Shown: positions 25,923 to 34,458, counted from the stretch's first letter. The stretch is 64,000 nt of DNA from Desulfoscipio geothermicus (GCA_016841645.1 JAENYS010000008.1:42455-106454); one strand, 5' to 3'. Numbers and translations: made by a program. Notes: a model not told the origin generated them from the letters alone.

Positions 25923-27818
25923 TTACTCACCCACCCCCTTTTCAGCCAGAAAGCGAACCAGCAGAGCTCCATCAATCTGCAGATTGCTTTCCTGGATATT
26001 CTTCACATCGCTCCCAGTAACTTCACGACGGCTACACCGGCACAAGTTCACCAGTTTTTCCATTCGCTTTTCCGCTTCCTGCATATTAAGCTGGGCACGA
26101 TCACGGTTTTTCATGTACTCAACAGCCAGTAACTTAACTGGATTAAATTCAGGTATAAGCTGATTCTCGTCCATTAATATTTTAAAGCGCTGGCGCAAAT
26201 TATAAAAATAAGCACTGTTGTATTGCCGCTGTTCATTAGAGTTACCGGTAAAATTATCAACCAACTGTTCAATGATATTATATTTATTATCGACAATTAC
26301 TTTTTCCCAGGGAGAAGACCAAAGTATATCCGGTCCGGCTGTTTTCCATACACCGACAACCAGGCTGTCACGACCTGTTTTATCCTTAGCAACTTTATCC
26401 AGCATTTGGTGAGCTTTATTTAATATGGACTTAAGCGGCGCGTGATGGTGGGCATATAAAATACTTGCTGATATAGTGGCACGGCTGCCGGGGATAGCAG
26501 TGTTTTTAAACGATTCCCGGTAAGACAGGCAAAGTCTTACCGCCGCATCTAGAGCATCCTCCAGCGGTAAAAGAGCCATTACATCATCACCACCGGCATA
26601 TATTAATACGCCATTTTTGTCGTTTATAATAGATGGAACATCTTTACCAAAATCCACCAGTGCCTTACTAACCTTTTGGGCTTTAAAATCTTGCAGCAAA
26701 GCCCCCATTTTATCGCCATCCATTATTAATACGGCATAGTATGAACTAGCTTTGCCGTTAAATTTACTTAAAAGCCCTTTTAGCTGCTTCCGCTGGTTTG
26801 CTGTATCATCCGGCCAGATCCCGTCATTGTCAAGCATGGAATTGTAAAACAAATTAGCGTCCAGGCAAGCAAACTTTTCCAGGTGAGGATGTTTATAAAC
26901 CAATTGTCTAATGCAATTGATTGCCTCGCCAGGTTGTATACCCTTGCCTTGGACTAATTTACTACCGGCAGCTAGGGATGCATAATCACAAGATAGGGTA
27001 GTATTTTCACGCATGGCTTTCTCCATCCAATGGGCAGCAGCAATATAAGTGGTTGAAGGGTAAACTATCGGTACACCCCAAATAACCCTGCCGGCCAGCA
27101 AAGGGAAAAACCTTTTAATGAACGATATCGCACATAACCGCTCATCTTCCCGTAAATCCAGCCTGGCGTTTTTTCGTAGGGCAGCCCAAAAAGCGTCCTG
27201 TTTTTCTTTTTCAGGTTTTCGGGCGCGCACAAATCCGGATAATTCCTGTAAATTGCCCATGATAGTGCATTTATCACCGGGCTCCACCTCTGGAACATGA
27301 CTGCGCCAGTTCTTACGCATATCCAGTAAATTATTGCTTTTTTCATCATCACTAATAGCCCAGGCAATATCCCAGAAGCTGTTAACCTGGCGGTCCCATA
27401 TTAAGGTAACATCTTGCCCGGCATGGGCCACCGGAGCGATATACTCATCCCAAACCGACCGGGCAATGTTTGACCATGCTTCCTGTATTGCTTTGACGCA
27501 TTCCTGCGGGTCAAAATCTACAGGAATCTCAGCTTTAAAACGATTGGGAAGTGTTCCGATTTTTGGACCAACGGTTAGCTTACGACCTTTTTTCTTTTCT
27601 GCAATGGCTATCAGCAATGCATCTTGCAGGTTCCCCTGGTCATCACACACAACAGGAAATTTAATTTTGCCTTTTACATCCAGCACCGCATGCATAGCCT
27701 GCCCGGCCAAATATGAAAGCAAAAATGAACCGGCCCACAAGTCTCTGGTCCGCCGGGATTGCGATACAAAACCCTGTACCGGGCCAATGGTAAAATGCAG
27801 GTAACGAGTACTGCTCAT
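25923..27818 (-). CDS. cmr2: Type III-B large subunit Cmr2/Cas10 without HD domain
   Basis: A 631-residue protein. It opens directly with the palm signature FTIGPVQGFVSQSRRTRDLWAGS, without the N-terminal HD nuclease domain that longer Cas10/Cmr2 proteins carry. A second palm holds MDGDKMGALL (about 367-376) and the intact cyclase motif YAGGDDVMALL with GGDD at 409-412. The expected activity is synthesis of cyclic oligoadenylate from ATP on target RNA binding, but not HD-type DNA cleavage. Its start overlaps the cmr1 stop by 1 nt (TAATG). Confidence 0.9.
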   Translation of the reverse strand: MSSTRYLHFTIGPVQGFVSQSRRTRDLWAGSFLLSYLAGQAMHAVLDVKGKIKFPVVCDDQGNLQDALLIAIAEKKKGRKLTVGPKIGTLPNRFKAEIPVDFDPQECVKAIQEAWSNIARSVWDEYIAPVAHAGQDVTLIWDRQVNSFWDIAWAISDDEKSNNLLDMRKNWRSHVPEVEPGDKCTIMGNLQELSGFVRARKPEKEKQDAFWAALRKNARLDLREDERLCAISFIKRFFPLLAGRVIWGVPIVYPSTTYIAAAHWMEKAMRENTTLSCDYASLAAGSKLVQGKGIQPGEAINCIRQLVYKHPHLEKFACLDANLFYNSMLDNDGIWPDDTANQRKQLKGLLSKFNGKASSYYAVLIMDGDKMGALLQDFKAQKVSKALVDFGKDVPSIINDKNGVLIYAGGDDVMALLPLEDALDAAVRLCLSYRESFKNTAIPGSRATISASILYAHHHAPLKSILNKAHQMLDKVAKDKTGRDSLVVGVWKTAGPDILWSSPWEKVIVDNKYNIIEQLVDNFTGNSNEQRQYNSAYFYNLRQRFKILMDENQLIPEFNPVKLLAVEYMKNRDRAQLNMQEAEKRMEKLVNLCRCSRREVTGSDVKNIQESNLQIDGALLVRFLAEKGVGE

Positions 27819-28981
27819 TATGGCTGCACCTCCAGTCTGTCACGGAAACGATTGATAAAATCATACAGAACATTAAAATCCACATTCTGCTGTATTGAAG
27901 GTGGTTCATGCCTATTTCCTTTTTTAGTTATTGTAATACCCTCATCATCTGGAAGAAACCGAGCAGGTAATACAGTTATGACAGCGGCGTATTGTCCTCT
28001 CAATTCATGTAAATGAATAAACAGCGGGCTGGCGCGCCTTTCTTGTCTTTCGGGTTTAACATACACTATGTCATTATTTGAATAACGGTAGTTATGCGGC
28101 AAGCCAAAGGCAACCCGGCGGGGGTGGGTAGTGGGGTTTTTATTTTGAGATGCTACCTGCCATACTAAATCGTGATCATTAGAAAAAACCTGTGTTTCCA
28201 CGTGTTCACCCCAGGGCAATATATATGTTTGGGTTCGGTCCCGCCTCCCATAGCTCCGGTATCTAATCATTTCTCGACCGACTTCATCCAGTAGTCTGAG
28301 CGGATTATTCCCGGTTTTTACGATGGAAACGCGGCTTAGAGCGGTAAATGCCGAATATTCAGGTAGTTGGCCGGATAATGTTCCCAAACTCGCAAAGAAG
28401 TTTTGCATTGTAATTCTTAGTCCGTTTGCATCACCTGGGGCAGTCCAGGTTTCCTGCCCATTATGTAGCAACGATTCCAGGCTTAAAGAACCAAATCCGC
28501 GACGAGAGCGAGAACCCATACCGCCAAACAAACCAAGGGCAACTAAAGCTCTTGTCAGGTAATCAACCAATTCCTGCTCCTGCGCTACATTTTTCGGCCT
28601 CAGAGCAATTGTAACCGTAAAACGAAGGCCCTCTTTGATATACGGCCTGATATTTTCTGTTTGTCTATTATGTTTAATTAAACCATAGCCCAGGTAGGCG
28701 CTTCCCTGGTCTCCCCATCTTTGCCCGGCGTTTATTATGTTCGGATTACCTTCGGATCGCAAACTAAGCATAAACCGGGCCTGTCCTTCCGTGCTTCCGA
28801 AGAATTCACGCTCTTTTTGTTGCACCTGTGGCCGAGATTTTAAAAACGGAAGAGCGGTTGCCCGGAACCAAAAGCGCAAAACCCCTTTAAAAGAAGGGGC
28901 ACGCAAATCGATTGTATTTGGGTTTGCGCCGCCCATAAATAAAGGCGTAACCACTTTATACGTGGCTTGTAGAGTATCCAT
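27818..28981 (-). CDS. cmr1: Type III-B RAMP protein Cmr1
   Basis: About 387 residues from ATG 28981, with GGGTGGGGG upstream; the GTG at 28996 overlaps that site. It has the Cmr1 hallmark LRAPSFKGVLRFWFRATA, then FGSTEGQARF and the glycine-rich FGGMGSRSRRGFGSL. Cmr1 caps the head of the Cmr filament near the 3' end of the crRNA. It is the first gene of the run; the AT-rich gap upstream (28982-29116) probably holds the promoter. Confidence 0.88.
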   Translation of the reverse strand: MDTLQATYKVVTPLFMGGANPNTIDLRAPSFKGVLRFWFRATALPFLKSRPQVQQKEREFFGSTEGQARFMLSLRSEGNPNIINAGQRWGDQGSAYLGYGLIKHNRQTENIRPYIKEGLRFTVTIALRPKNVAQEQELVDYLTRALVALGLFGGMGSRSRRGFGSLSLESLLHNGQETWTAPGDANGLRITMQNFFASLGTLSGQLPEYSAFTALSRVSIVKTGNNPLRLLDEVGREMIRYRSYGRRDRTQTYILPWGEHVETQVFSNDHDLVWQVASQNKNPTTHPRRVAFGLPHNYRYSNNDIVYVKPERQERRASPLFIHLHELRGQYAAVITVLPARFLPDDEGITITKKGNRHEPPSIQQNVDFNVLYDFINRFRDRLEVQP

Positions 28982-29116
28982 ATATCCCCCACCCATTCTT
29001 CAATATTACAAATTCTTTATTTTAATGTTTAACTTCTACATTTTGGTTTCATTTTCCTATATTTTAATATAATTTCATATTGATAAAATATCTCCATGAA
29101 TGGATTATTAAAGCCA

Positions 29117-29257
29117 TCACCTACTATAAGCCTTAAACACCTCATAACAAACTTTAGCCACCAGATATATGGAAGTTGGCGCCGACGTAGGCGGAAATGC
29201 CAACAGGGCTAATATTGCCGCCACTTTGGCCACCTTGAGTCCGGTGATTTTGGCCAC
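29117..29257 (-). CDS. Small hydrophobic protein downstream of the nuclease remnant
   Basis: A 46-residue frame from GTG 29257. GGGAGGAG lies about 11 nt upstream, inside the end of the preceding frame. The sequence has a basic start (AKITGLKVAKV), a hydrophobic segment AAILALLAFPPTSAPTSI and a short amphipathic tail (VAKVCYEVFKAYSR). No family is recognised. It appears to be translated with the nuclease gene 1 nt upstream; it could be a membrane partner or an immunity-type peptide, but that is inference. Confidence 0.4.
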   Translation of the reverse strand: MAKITGLKVAKVAAILALLAFPPTSAPTSIYLVAKVCYEVFKAYSR

Positions 29258-29258
29258 C

Positions 29259-29871
29259 TTAACGGCACTCCTCCCTAGTTATCCGCCCCTGCCACCATTC
29301 CTTGATTACCGGCGCGGCGGCCAAGGCAGTGGACCAGATAGCCGTTTGCGGGATAAAATCCAGCGGCCCGGCGCCGGCCGCCTTGATATCGCGCAACTCA
29401 TTTTCCACCCGCCCCGTAATTTCCCGGTTGGAAAATCCTGAATCGTGCACCATGGGATTATCTTTAAACCGGGCTGCCGTTTCGGATGTAACATATATCT
29501 CCGTATCAGGGTACCTGGCCTGCGCATTTTCCACCAGTCCAGGATCATCCGTAGCTTTTAACTGCACTTTCACAACTTCCCCGCTGCTTTTATCGTAGAG
29601 AATAACATCACTTCCGGGGTGATTTTTGTCAGTATGCAGCCGAGCAAAAACATCATCACCGTTAGCGTTTTCCGCTTCGACAAATTCCATTTCATGATAA
29701 ATGCCCTTGATATTGTTGATAAATCCCGACATACCGACGGCATCTATTTGATCGACATATCCGGCCACATCATCAAGAGAAGCATTCGGTCCCAAGCTCA
29801 TCGATTGATTGGTCATCCAGGGCGGCATACTCCGCCGCCAGCTTATTTTTCATGGCCTCAAATTGGCTCAA
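29259..29871 (-). pseudogene. PD-(D/E)XK-like nuclease gene with a one-base frameshift
   Basis: TTG 29871 (GAGGGGG 5 nt upstream) opens a frame that reads SQFEAMKNKLAAEY through SIDELG and then fails at TGA 29773. The next frame continues naturally from NASLDDVAGYVDQ to REECR. Removing one base from the GGG run at 29791-29793 joins them as DELGPNASLDD and gives a continuous 203-residue protein. The second half has GFINNIKGIYHEMEFVEAEN, then GSDVILYD and VKVQLKA, which fits a PD-(D/E)XK-type core with Q-x-K. It may be a real frameshift, a sequencing error or programmed. It lies just upstream of the cmr operon on the same strand. Confidence 0.6.
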
Positions 29872-29944
29872 GTCAACCCCCTCACTTTTTTTTATTATTT
29901 GGCTGGTTAATTTAAACTGGACGTAAATAAGCATGAAGCTTTTC

Positions 29945-30118
29945 TTAATCTGACTCTCCATCCTCACCATACCCAACTTTGATATCGACGTTATCACCGG
30001 TCCTATCCGGAATTTGCAACTCCATATTAGTTAAGTCTTTGTTGCAGTACGGACAACGCCACTGACCTTTGCCGTCCGCGCTGTAAGATTTCTTATTACA
30101 ATAGGGACATAATTTCAT
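29945..30118 (-). CDS. Small zinc-ribbon protein
   Basis: A 57-residue protein from ATG 30118, with GGGGTGG about 10 nt upstream. It has two CPYC pairs (residues 4-7 and 22-25) in a rubredoxin/zinc-ribbon spacing, then an acidic tail (KVGYGEDGESD). Function is unknown. It lies 73 nt upstream of the frameshifted nuclease gene and may belong to the same cassette. Confidence 0.6.
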   Translation of the reverse strand: MKLCPYCNKKSYSADGKGQWRCPYCNKDLTNMELQIPDRTGDNVDIKVGYGEDGESD

Positions 30119-30163
30119 GAACAATAGACCACCCCGCTTGTTTTTATAATTACCTATTGACAA

Positions 30164-30442
30164 CTTACCAGAAAATTATAAATAGCCTAGCGAGGAAATA
30201 TTTTTCAAAAGATTGACCTTGATTTTAAATAATATAAATGCCGGCACAATAACGAAGTGATTCCGAGGCCACTTTCACGGAGCGCACCTGAGTACCATAT
30301 TCACGTGCTCAGATATAAAAAACAACTAATTTGTCATCTGCATTGACCAGGTACACAAAAAACAAAAACCATGAAATAACAATGATACACAAGCCATATA
30401 GCCGCTTTAATTCGCGGTGTAGAAGTAGAGGCTGAGCGGATT
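30164..30442. other. Intergenic stretch with lost 5' end of the Rpn gene
   Basis: On the plus strand, in-frame codons upstream of GTG 30443 read TSHIAALIRGVEVEAERI back to a TGA near 30384. They are the last part of the missing N-terminus of the Rpn-family gene. The rest is AT-rich and shows no further gene or clear hairpin. Confidence 0.35.
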
Positions 30443-31258
30443 GTGCCTACAGATAAAGAAACCGTGGCTGTACATCGGACATCTGATGTGCTGTACAAAA
30501 TAACCGAGAACCGATACGAGTACATAATGCTTGTGGAATTCCAAACCAGGCCAGATCGCAAAATAGCAAGCCGTTTACTGGAATATACAGCCATGCACCA
30601 CCGGCGGTACAGCAACCCGGTATATCCTGTTGTGATAAATTTAACCGGTAGTGGTCAGAAATATAGCCGGTATACAATTGAATGTGTGGACATAACGGTG
30701 GTAAACTTTAACTATCACCAGATAAACCTTCAAGATATATCCGGACATGATTTTCTTCATCAGGGACCGGTGGGTCTTTTGCCACTAACTCCGCTAATGA
30801 GACAAGAAGACAAACTGGAAAAAGTACTGCAGAAATGCTCTGACCGTTTGGAAAACGAGGTATCCGCAGAAGATGATAAAGCAACCCTGTATCTGGCATT
30901 GGGAGTAATTGCGACGCTAAAGTTTCCGAAAGAATTGATCACAAATATTCTGGAGGTGAGCAAGATGGAAAACTCTCCGCTGTTTGACGGTATTCGAGAG
31001 GAATGGGTAGCCAAAGGTAAAGCCGCAGGTGAAGCCGAAGGTGAAGCTAAAGGCAAAGCGGAAGGCAGAGTAGAAGGCAGGGTAGAAGGTAGATTGGATA
31101 CGCTTTTCGACGTGCTGGAGGCCAAATTCGGCAAGGTGCCAAATGAACTACGCAGACAACTGGCAGAGCTTAAAGACTTGGAAACTATCAAAAACACGAT
31201 ACGTAAAGCAATAAATGCCGAAACGATTGATGACTTTTCCAGGTTGCTAAAAAACTAA
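30443..31258 (+). CDS. Rpn/PD-(D/E)XK family nuclease (transposase-like), N-terminally shortened
   Basis: 271 codons from GTG 30443. It matches the Rpn/Transposase_31 group: VHRTSDVLYKI with the metal-binding Asp, YIMLVEFQTRPDRKIASRLL with the E-x-Q core, and LLEYTAMHHRRY. A charged A/E/G/K-rich repeat follows (KGKAAGEAEGEAKGKAEG) before the helical tail. Homologous residues continue upstream of the start (VEVEAERIVPTDKE) until a TGA, so about 20-30 N-terminal residues are missing and the protein may be inactive. Such proteins are linked to recombination and mobile DNA. Confidence 0.6.
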   Translation: MPTDKETVAVHRTSDVLYKITENRYEYIMLVEFQTRPDRKIASRLLEYTAMHHRRYSNPVYPVVINLTGSGQKYSRYTIECVDITVVNFNYHQINLQDISGHDFLHQGPVGLLPLTPLMRQEDKLEKVLQKCSDRLENEVSAEDDKATLYLALGVIATLKFPKELITNILEVSKMENSPLFDGIREEWVAKGKAAGEAEGEAKGKAEGRVEGRVEGRLDTLFDVLEAKFGKVPNELRRQLAELKDLETIKNTIRKAINAETIDDFSRLLKN

Positions 31259-31277
31259 CAACATTTATATCTAGCCT

Positions 31278-31312
31278 AATTAACCCCGGGTTTTCCCTGG
31301 GGGTTAATTTTT
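31278..31312 (+). terminator. Terminator after the Rpn-family gene
   Basis: Stem AATTAACCCC/GGGGTTAATT (10 bp) followed by TTTTG, 20 nt after the stop codon. Confidence 0.75.
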
Positions 31313-31397
31313 GTACTTATATATATAGCACTGTATCAAAAAAATTATTAAAAAAAAAGACACCAAGTATTACAATATATTACAATATTAATTCAGT

Positions 31398-31937
31398 TTA
31401 TCTAACCAACCGTGTCTGTCCCATACCCATGGTAGTTTTATAACCAACACCTGCATAAAAAGCAAAATCAGCCAGCATATGTACCACCCTGACCATAATG
31501 TCTTCACTTTGCCGCTTAATTCCATAACTGCATTGCCCGACAAAACCCACCTGTTTGTAGTTACTGAAGTGCATAATCCGGGTCATTAACTTATAGGCGG
31601 CGGGGAACACACTATCCACAACAAAATTTTTAAAGTTATCGCCTAAATATACAGGTGAATAATGATTCCACTTATAAAGTAAATTTGTGAAAACCTTTTG
31701 CGGGTCAGGCAAAGGATAGTTGACTCCCTGACTCCTGAAGGTTGTTGGCGAATAAAACTGTAAAGATAGCTTATGGATAACGTTAGAGAACGACACGGCG
31801 GAGTTATATATATCCGCAAAGGAAGAAGTCCCTGCCCAGGGGTGCTGTGCATTATCAAATGTAATTCCGTGCATATCAAACCCTGCCCCGGCCAAATTGA
31901 TCTCCCGGGGCAAAGACGGTGCCCACGTGCCTATCAT
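31398..31937 (-). pseudogene. cas6: C-terminal part of Cas6 (pre-crRNA endonuclease), N-terminal domain lost
   Basis: 179 codons from ATG 31937. It has the second-half hallmarks of Cas6 (PF10040-type): LPREINLAGAGF, AQHPWAGTSSF, QFYSPTTFRSQ, PLPDPQKVFTNLLYKWN, and the glycine-rich end AGVGYKTTMGMGQTR. Full Cas6 proteins are usually 240-300 residues; the first RAMP domain is missing. The frame overlaps the end of the WYL gene by 62 bp in another frame, and that protein also ends abruptly here. A deletion joining the two genes is the simplest reading. A stable, active Cas6 is unlikely. Confidence 0.65.
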
Positions 31938-32757
31938 TATAAAAGCGTACCCTGACCACTTCCGAATGGCTCATGTCCATACCCCAGCGTTTTCTGAGGT
32001 AATAGCGAAGAGAAAATTCCTCCGGGTAAACAAACTGTTCGTTCAGCATTTTTACCCCATGTATTCTGCCCAGGTGGCACGCCACTATTTCGCGAGTTTC
32101 TTCTTTCCTTGCCACTAAATACCAGGCTGCATTACCGGCATAAAATATTAACCCATACGGCCAAATAAGCCAGTTAACTTCCTTGCCTTGGCCGGTATTA
32201 TATTTTATTTCAACCTTTGATTCCTCTAAAACCGCCGCACGCAGTTTATCTAAATAATTAGTTTCTCTAAAAACAAACCCACCCCGGGTATAAAGTTTTT
32301 TAGACATTTCTTCAGCGGCAGATATTTCATCATCGGAGAGCAGATTCTTCTTAAGATTTTCCTGCAGCGAATTCAAATCGACCGGCGGGGGAAATTCAGC
32401 AAACAGCCAGGCAAGGGTGATGGTCTCATGAGGTGTTAAACTTAACGTTGGATACGGATACGTGGTAATGGACAAATTCCATTTTACCGTGGGGTCTTTT
32501 ATTATCAGGTCAACTGGGGAATCTATATCTTCGTCTTCCCCGTTTTCTTCCGGCGTATCACCCACATCATCTTCTTCCGGATACAGCAAAAAATGGCTTC
32601 CCAAATCGGTATACAAAGAGGTCCGGTTTAAATCATCCAAAATAAGGCCTGCCGGATAACCGGTTATCCGGGCTAAATCCAAAGCACTAAGCCCCTGGGG
32701 ATTGGATTCCAGGGTGGAGAATATTGTAATAAGACGCTTCAATACTTGATTACTCAT
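31876..32757 (-). CDS. WYL-domain transcriptional regulator, C-terminus truncated
   Basis: 293 codons. The start overlaps the end of the upstream WYL gene by 8 bp. Residues 1-60 are a helix-turn-helix-like region, followed by an acidic insert (DVGDTPEENGEDEDID). The WYL domain lies at about 165-235 (VNWLIWPYGLIFYAGNAAWYLVAR), then RYYLRKRWGMD and VVRVRFYND, the first strand of the WCX domain. After that the sequence loses family character and stops, so about 60-80 residues of WCX domain are absent. WYL proteins often regulate CRISPR-Cas and other defence genes by sensing nucleotides or nucleic acid. Confidence 0.65.
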   Translation of the reverse strand: MSNQVLKRLITIFSTLESNPQGLSALDLARITGYPAGLILDDLNRTSLYTDLGSHFLLYPEEDDVGDTPEENGEDEDIDSPVDLIIKDPTVKWNLSITTYPYPTLSLTPHETITLAWLFAEFPPPVDLNSLQENLKKNLLSDDEISAAEEMSKKLYTRGGFVFRETNYLDKLRAAVLEESKVEIKYNTGQGKEVNWLIWPYGLIFYAGNAAWYLVARKEETREIVACHLGRIHGVKMLNEQFVYPEEFSLRYYLRKRWGMDMSHSEVVRVRFYNDRHVGTVFAPGDQFGRGRV

Positions 32758-34036
32758 TATCTTTCACCACCTGACAGTACCTGGCCAGCATTTTTTGCCC
32801 TGTTTTAGCCATCATTTCGCGTAGTGATGAAGCTTTAACAACTTTCGCAGCATCGCCGTAACTTCTTATCCAGCGGGCAAACTCTGACAGACCTTCCACT
32901 TTATCATACAAAATGATTGAACCATCTTCCTGCACCTCGAGTTGACAATCACTATTACATAGCTGCCGGCGGGATACGTCGGCCCTTAATTTTTCCAGTG
33001 CAGTGCGGTGCCGAGCAGTGCTCTTAAAATGAATTACTACTTCCAATTTTTGATCACTGCTGATACCCCAACGTTTTTGCAGGTATTCATCCATTTTAAA
33101 GCCGGCGGGGCTGCTAAAGCTTTCATCGCTGATGCGCACCTGGGAAAAACGATTTAAAAAGTACGGCATGATTGTATTAGTGGCATTATTTTGGGCAATA
33201 ACGTACCACTGCAGTTTTTCCCAATGATAAACCACACCTAAAGGCTGCAGCTTAAGGGAACGTCCCCGGTATTCACAGTTAATTACCCGATAGTTGTAAA
33301 CCGCGTCTTCAACAAGTGCTTTCACCTGGTGAATATCCTGGTCATCCCCCGTTCCCCTTCCGTGCACAACAACTCGCTCGACCAGCTTGGCTAACTCTTC
33401 CCGCCACCGGTCCCTCCCGGGGATGATCATTAAAGGGACCAATCTGCTTTTCAGTATGGCCAGGTCGGGGGAAAGAGGTACCAAACCGGCAATTGTATTT
33501 AGATATTCATATAATAAACTTGCGTCTTTTTTACCCTCCACCCGAACCGGTCTTGGAAAATTAGCACCTAATGACCAGCGAAAACCGTTTTGCCGGACCA
33601 ACCCTTCCAAAGCCATTTTCTGCAGAATATCTTCAACAGTATCTTCTTCCCCAATACCCTTAAGCCGGGCAATATCCCCCGGCAGAAGCCCTTTAACCGA
33701 ATTTTTATTGGTTCTCATTTCACACTCGTACAAGGATTTTAAAATAGCCAGCTGTTTTAAATATTTTTCTTTAACCTTGTCCCCAATTACACCTTCGCCA
33801 TCAATAATATTTCTGCCTTTTTCGGTTATAGCAGCACCTTTTTTGACCTCATACAAATAACCTTGCCCTAGCAGTTCTTTGCAGTCACCACGTATAGTCC
33901 GCTCCCCCACATTGAAACCGTCTTGATTAAGTTTTTCCAAGATCAAAGTATAGGCAGCCTGTCCATCATGGCATGAAGCCAGAATATGTAAAATTTTCAT
34001 ACGCCTTTTGTTAATCAAATCGCTCTTGCTACCCAT
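32750..34036 (-). CDS. WYL-domain transcriptional regulator (intact)
   Basis: About 428 residues from ATG 34036; the frame is open to 34075 but without a better site. A winged HTH lies near the N-terminus (KRRMKILHILASCHDG and ERTIRGDCKELL), a second wHTH-like region near 100-160, the WYL domain near 250-300 (LQPLGVVYHWEKLQWYVIAQN) and a complete WCX domain at the end (WIRSYGDAAKVVKASSLREM). It probably controls the neighbouring CRISPR genes or its own operon. It shares an ATG/stop overlap with the truncated WYL gene. Confidence 0.8.
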   Translation of the reverse strand: MGSKSDLINKRRMKILHILASCHDGQAAYTLILEKLNQDGFNVGERTIRGDCKELLGQGYLYEVKKGAAITEKGRNIIDGEGVIGDKVKEKYLKQLAILKSLYECEMRTNKNSVKGLLPGDIARLKGIGEEDTVEDILQKMALEGLVRQNGFRWSLGANFPRPVRVEGKKDASLLYEYLNTIAGLVPLSPDLAILKSRLVPLMIIPGRDRWREELAKLVERVVVHGRGTGDDQDIHQVKALVEDAVYNYRVINCEYRGRSLKLQPLGVVYHWEKLQWYVIAQNNATNTIMPYFLNRFSQVRISDESFSSPAGFKMDEYLQKRWGISSDQKLEVVIHFKSTARHRTALEKLRADVSRRQLCNSDCQLEVQEDGSIILYDKVEGLSEFARWIRSYGDAAKVVKASSLREMMAKTGQKMLARYCQVVKDNE

Positions 34037-34121
34037 TTCAAGCCTAAAACCCCCGTTGAGATGTTTCTTACACATTTCAACAAAGGAAAAGATTTTCCTC
34101 TATTATAATCCAAAAGTAAAA

Positions 34122-34140
34122 CCTCCCACAACAAGGGAGG
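34122..34140 (-). terminator. Terminator after the RRM gene
   Basis: Stem CCTCCC/GGGAGG with a 7-nt loop, followed on the minus strand by TTTTACTTTT. It lies 18 nt after the RRM stop codon. Confidence 0.7.
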
Positions 34141-34158
34141 CTCACTCTACTAGCTATG

Positions 34159-34407
34159 TTATTCTCTGGCCCGGGCTTCGTTGACGGTGATGACCCGTCC
34201 TTCAAAATCAGTACCGTTTAATGCTGCAATCATCCCTTCGGCGTCCTCGTCTTTTACCTCCACAAAACCAAAGCCGCGTGAACGACCGGTTTCCCTATCG
34301 GTGATAATACGGCTGCCCAAAACTTCTCCGTATCTTGAAAAGGCCTCACCTAAATCTTCGGCTTTAGTACCCCATGGTAAATTACCCACATATAATGTGC
34401 GCGCCAC
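34159..34407 (-). CDS. Single-RRM RNA-binding protein
   Basis: An 82-residue protein from GTG 34407, with AGAGGTG about 6 nt upstream. RNP2 is LYVGNL and RNP1 is RGFGFVEV, so it is a complete RRM with almost nothing else. Such proteins occur in Clostridia and cyanobacteria and bind single-stranded RNA, often under cold shock. A perfect inverted repeat sits in its 5' leader. It is monocistronic with its own terminator. Confidence 0.88.
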   Translation of the reverse strand: MARTLYVGNLPWGTKAEDLGEAFSRYGEVLGSRIITDRETGRSRGFGFVEVKDEDAEGMIAALNGTDFEGRVITVNEARARE

Positions 34408-34431
34408 CAGATCACCTCTTTTCCATTGTTG

Positions 34432-34458
34432 CTTACACATTATTAAACAATGTGTAAG
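34432..34458 (-). promoter_or_regulatory. Perfect inverted repeat in the RRM gene leader
   Basis: Arms CTTACACATT and AATGTGTAAG (10 bp each, 7-nt spacer), 24 bp before the start codon. It may be a protein-binding site, or an mRNA hairpin the RRM protein uses to control itself. A similar TGTTTCTTACACATTTC sequence lies at 34062-34078 beside the WYL gene start. Confidence 0.4.

Noticed and set aside
27334..27804. 156-codon plus-strand frame opposite cmr2
   Set aside because: Antisense shadow of the cas10/cmr2 gene.
28982..29116. AT-rich gap next to cmr1 as a possible CRISPR leader or array
   Set aside because: No direct repeats of 25-40 bp with regular spacing occur here or anywhere in the 17-34 kb region.
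29169..29441. 90-codon plus-strand frame
   Set aside because: It is antisense to the small hydrophobic gene and the nuclease gene; its composition is that of a shadow.
31009..31100. A/E/G/K-rich internal repeats in the Rpn-family gene as a DNA repeat element
   Set aside because: This low-complexity linker is normal for the family and lies within the reading frame.
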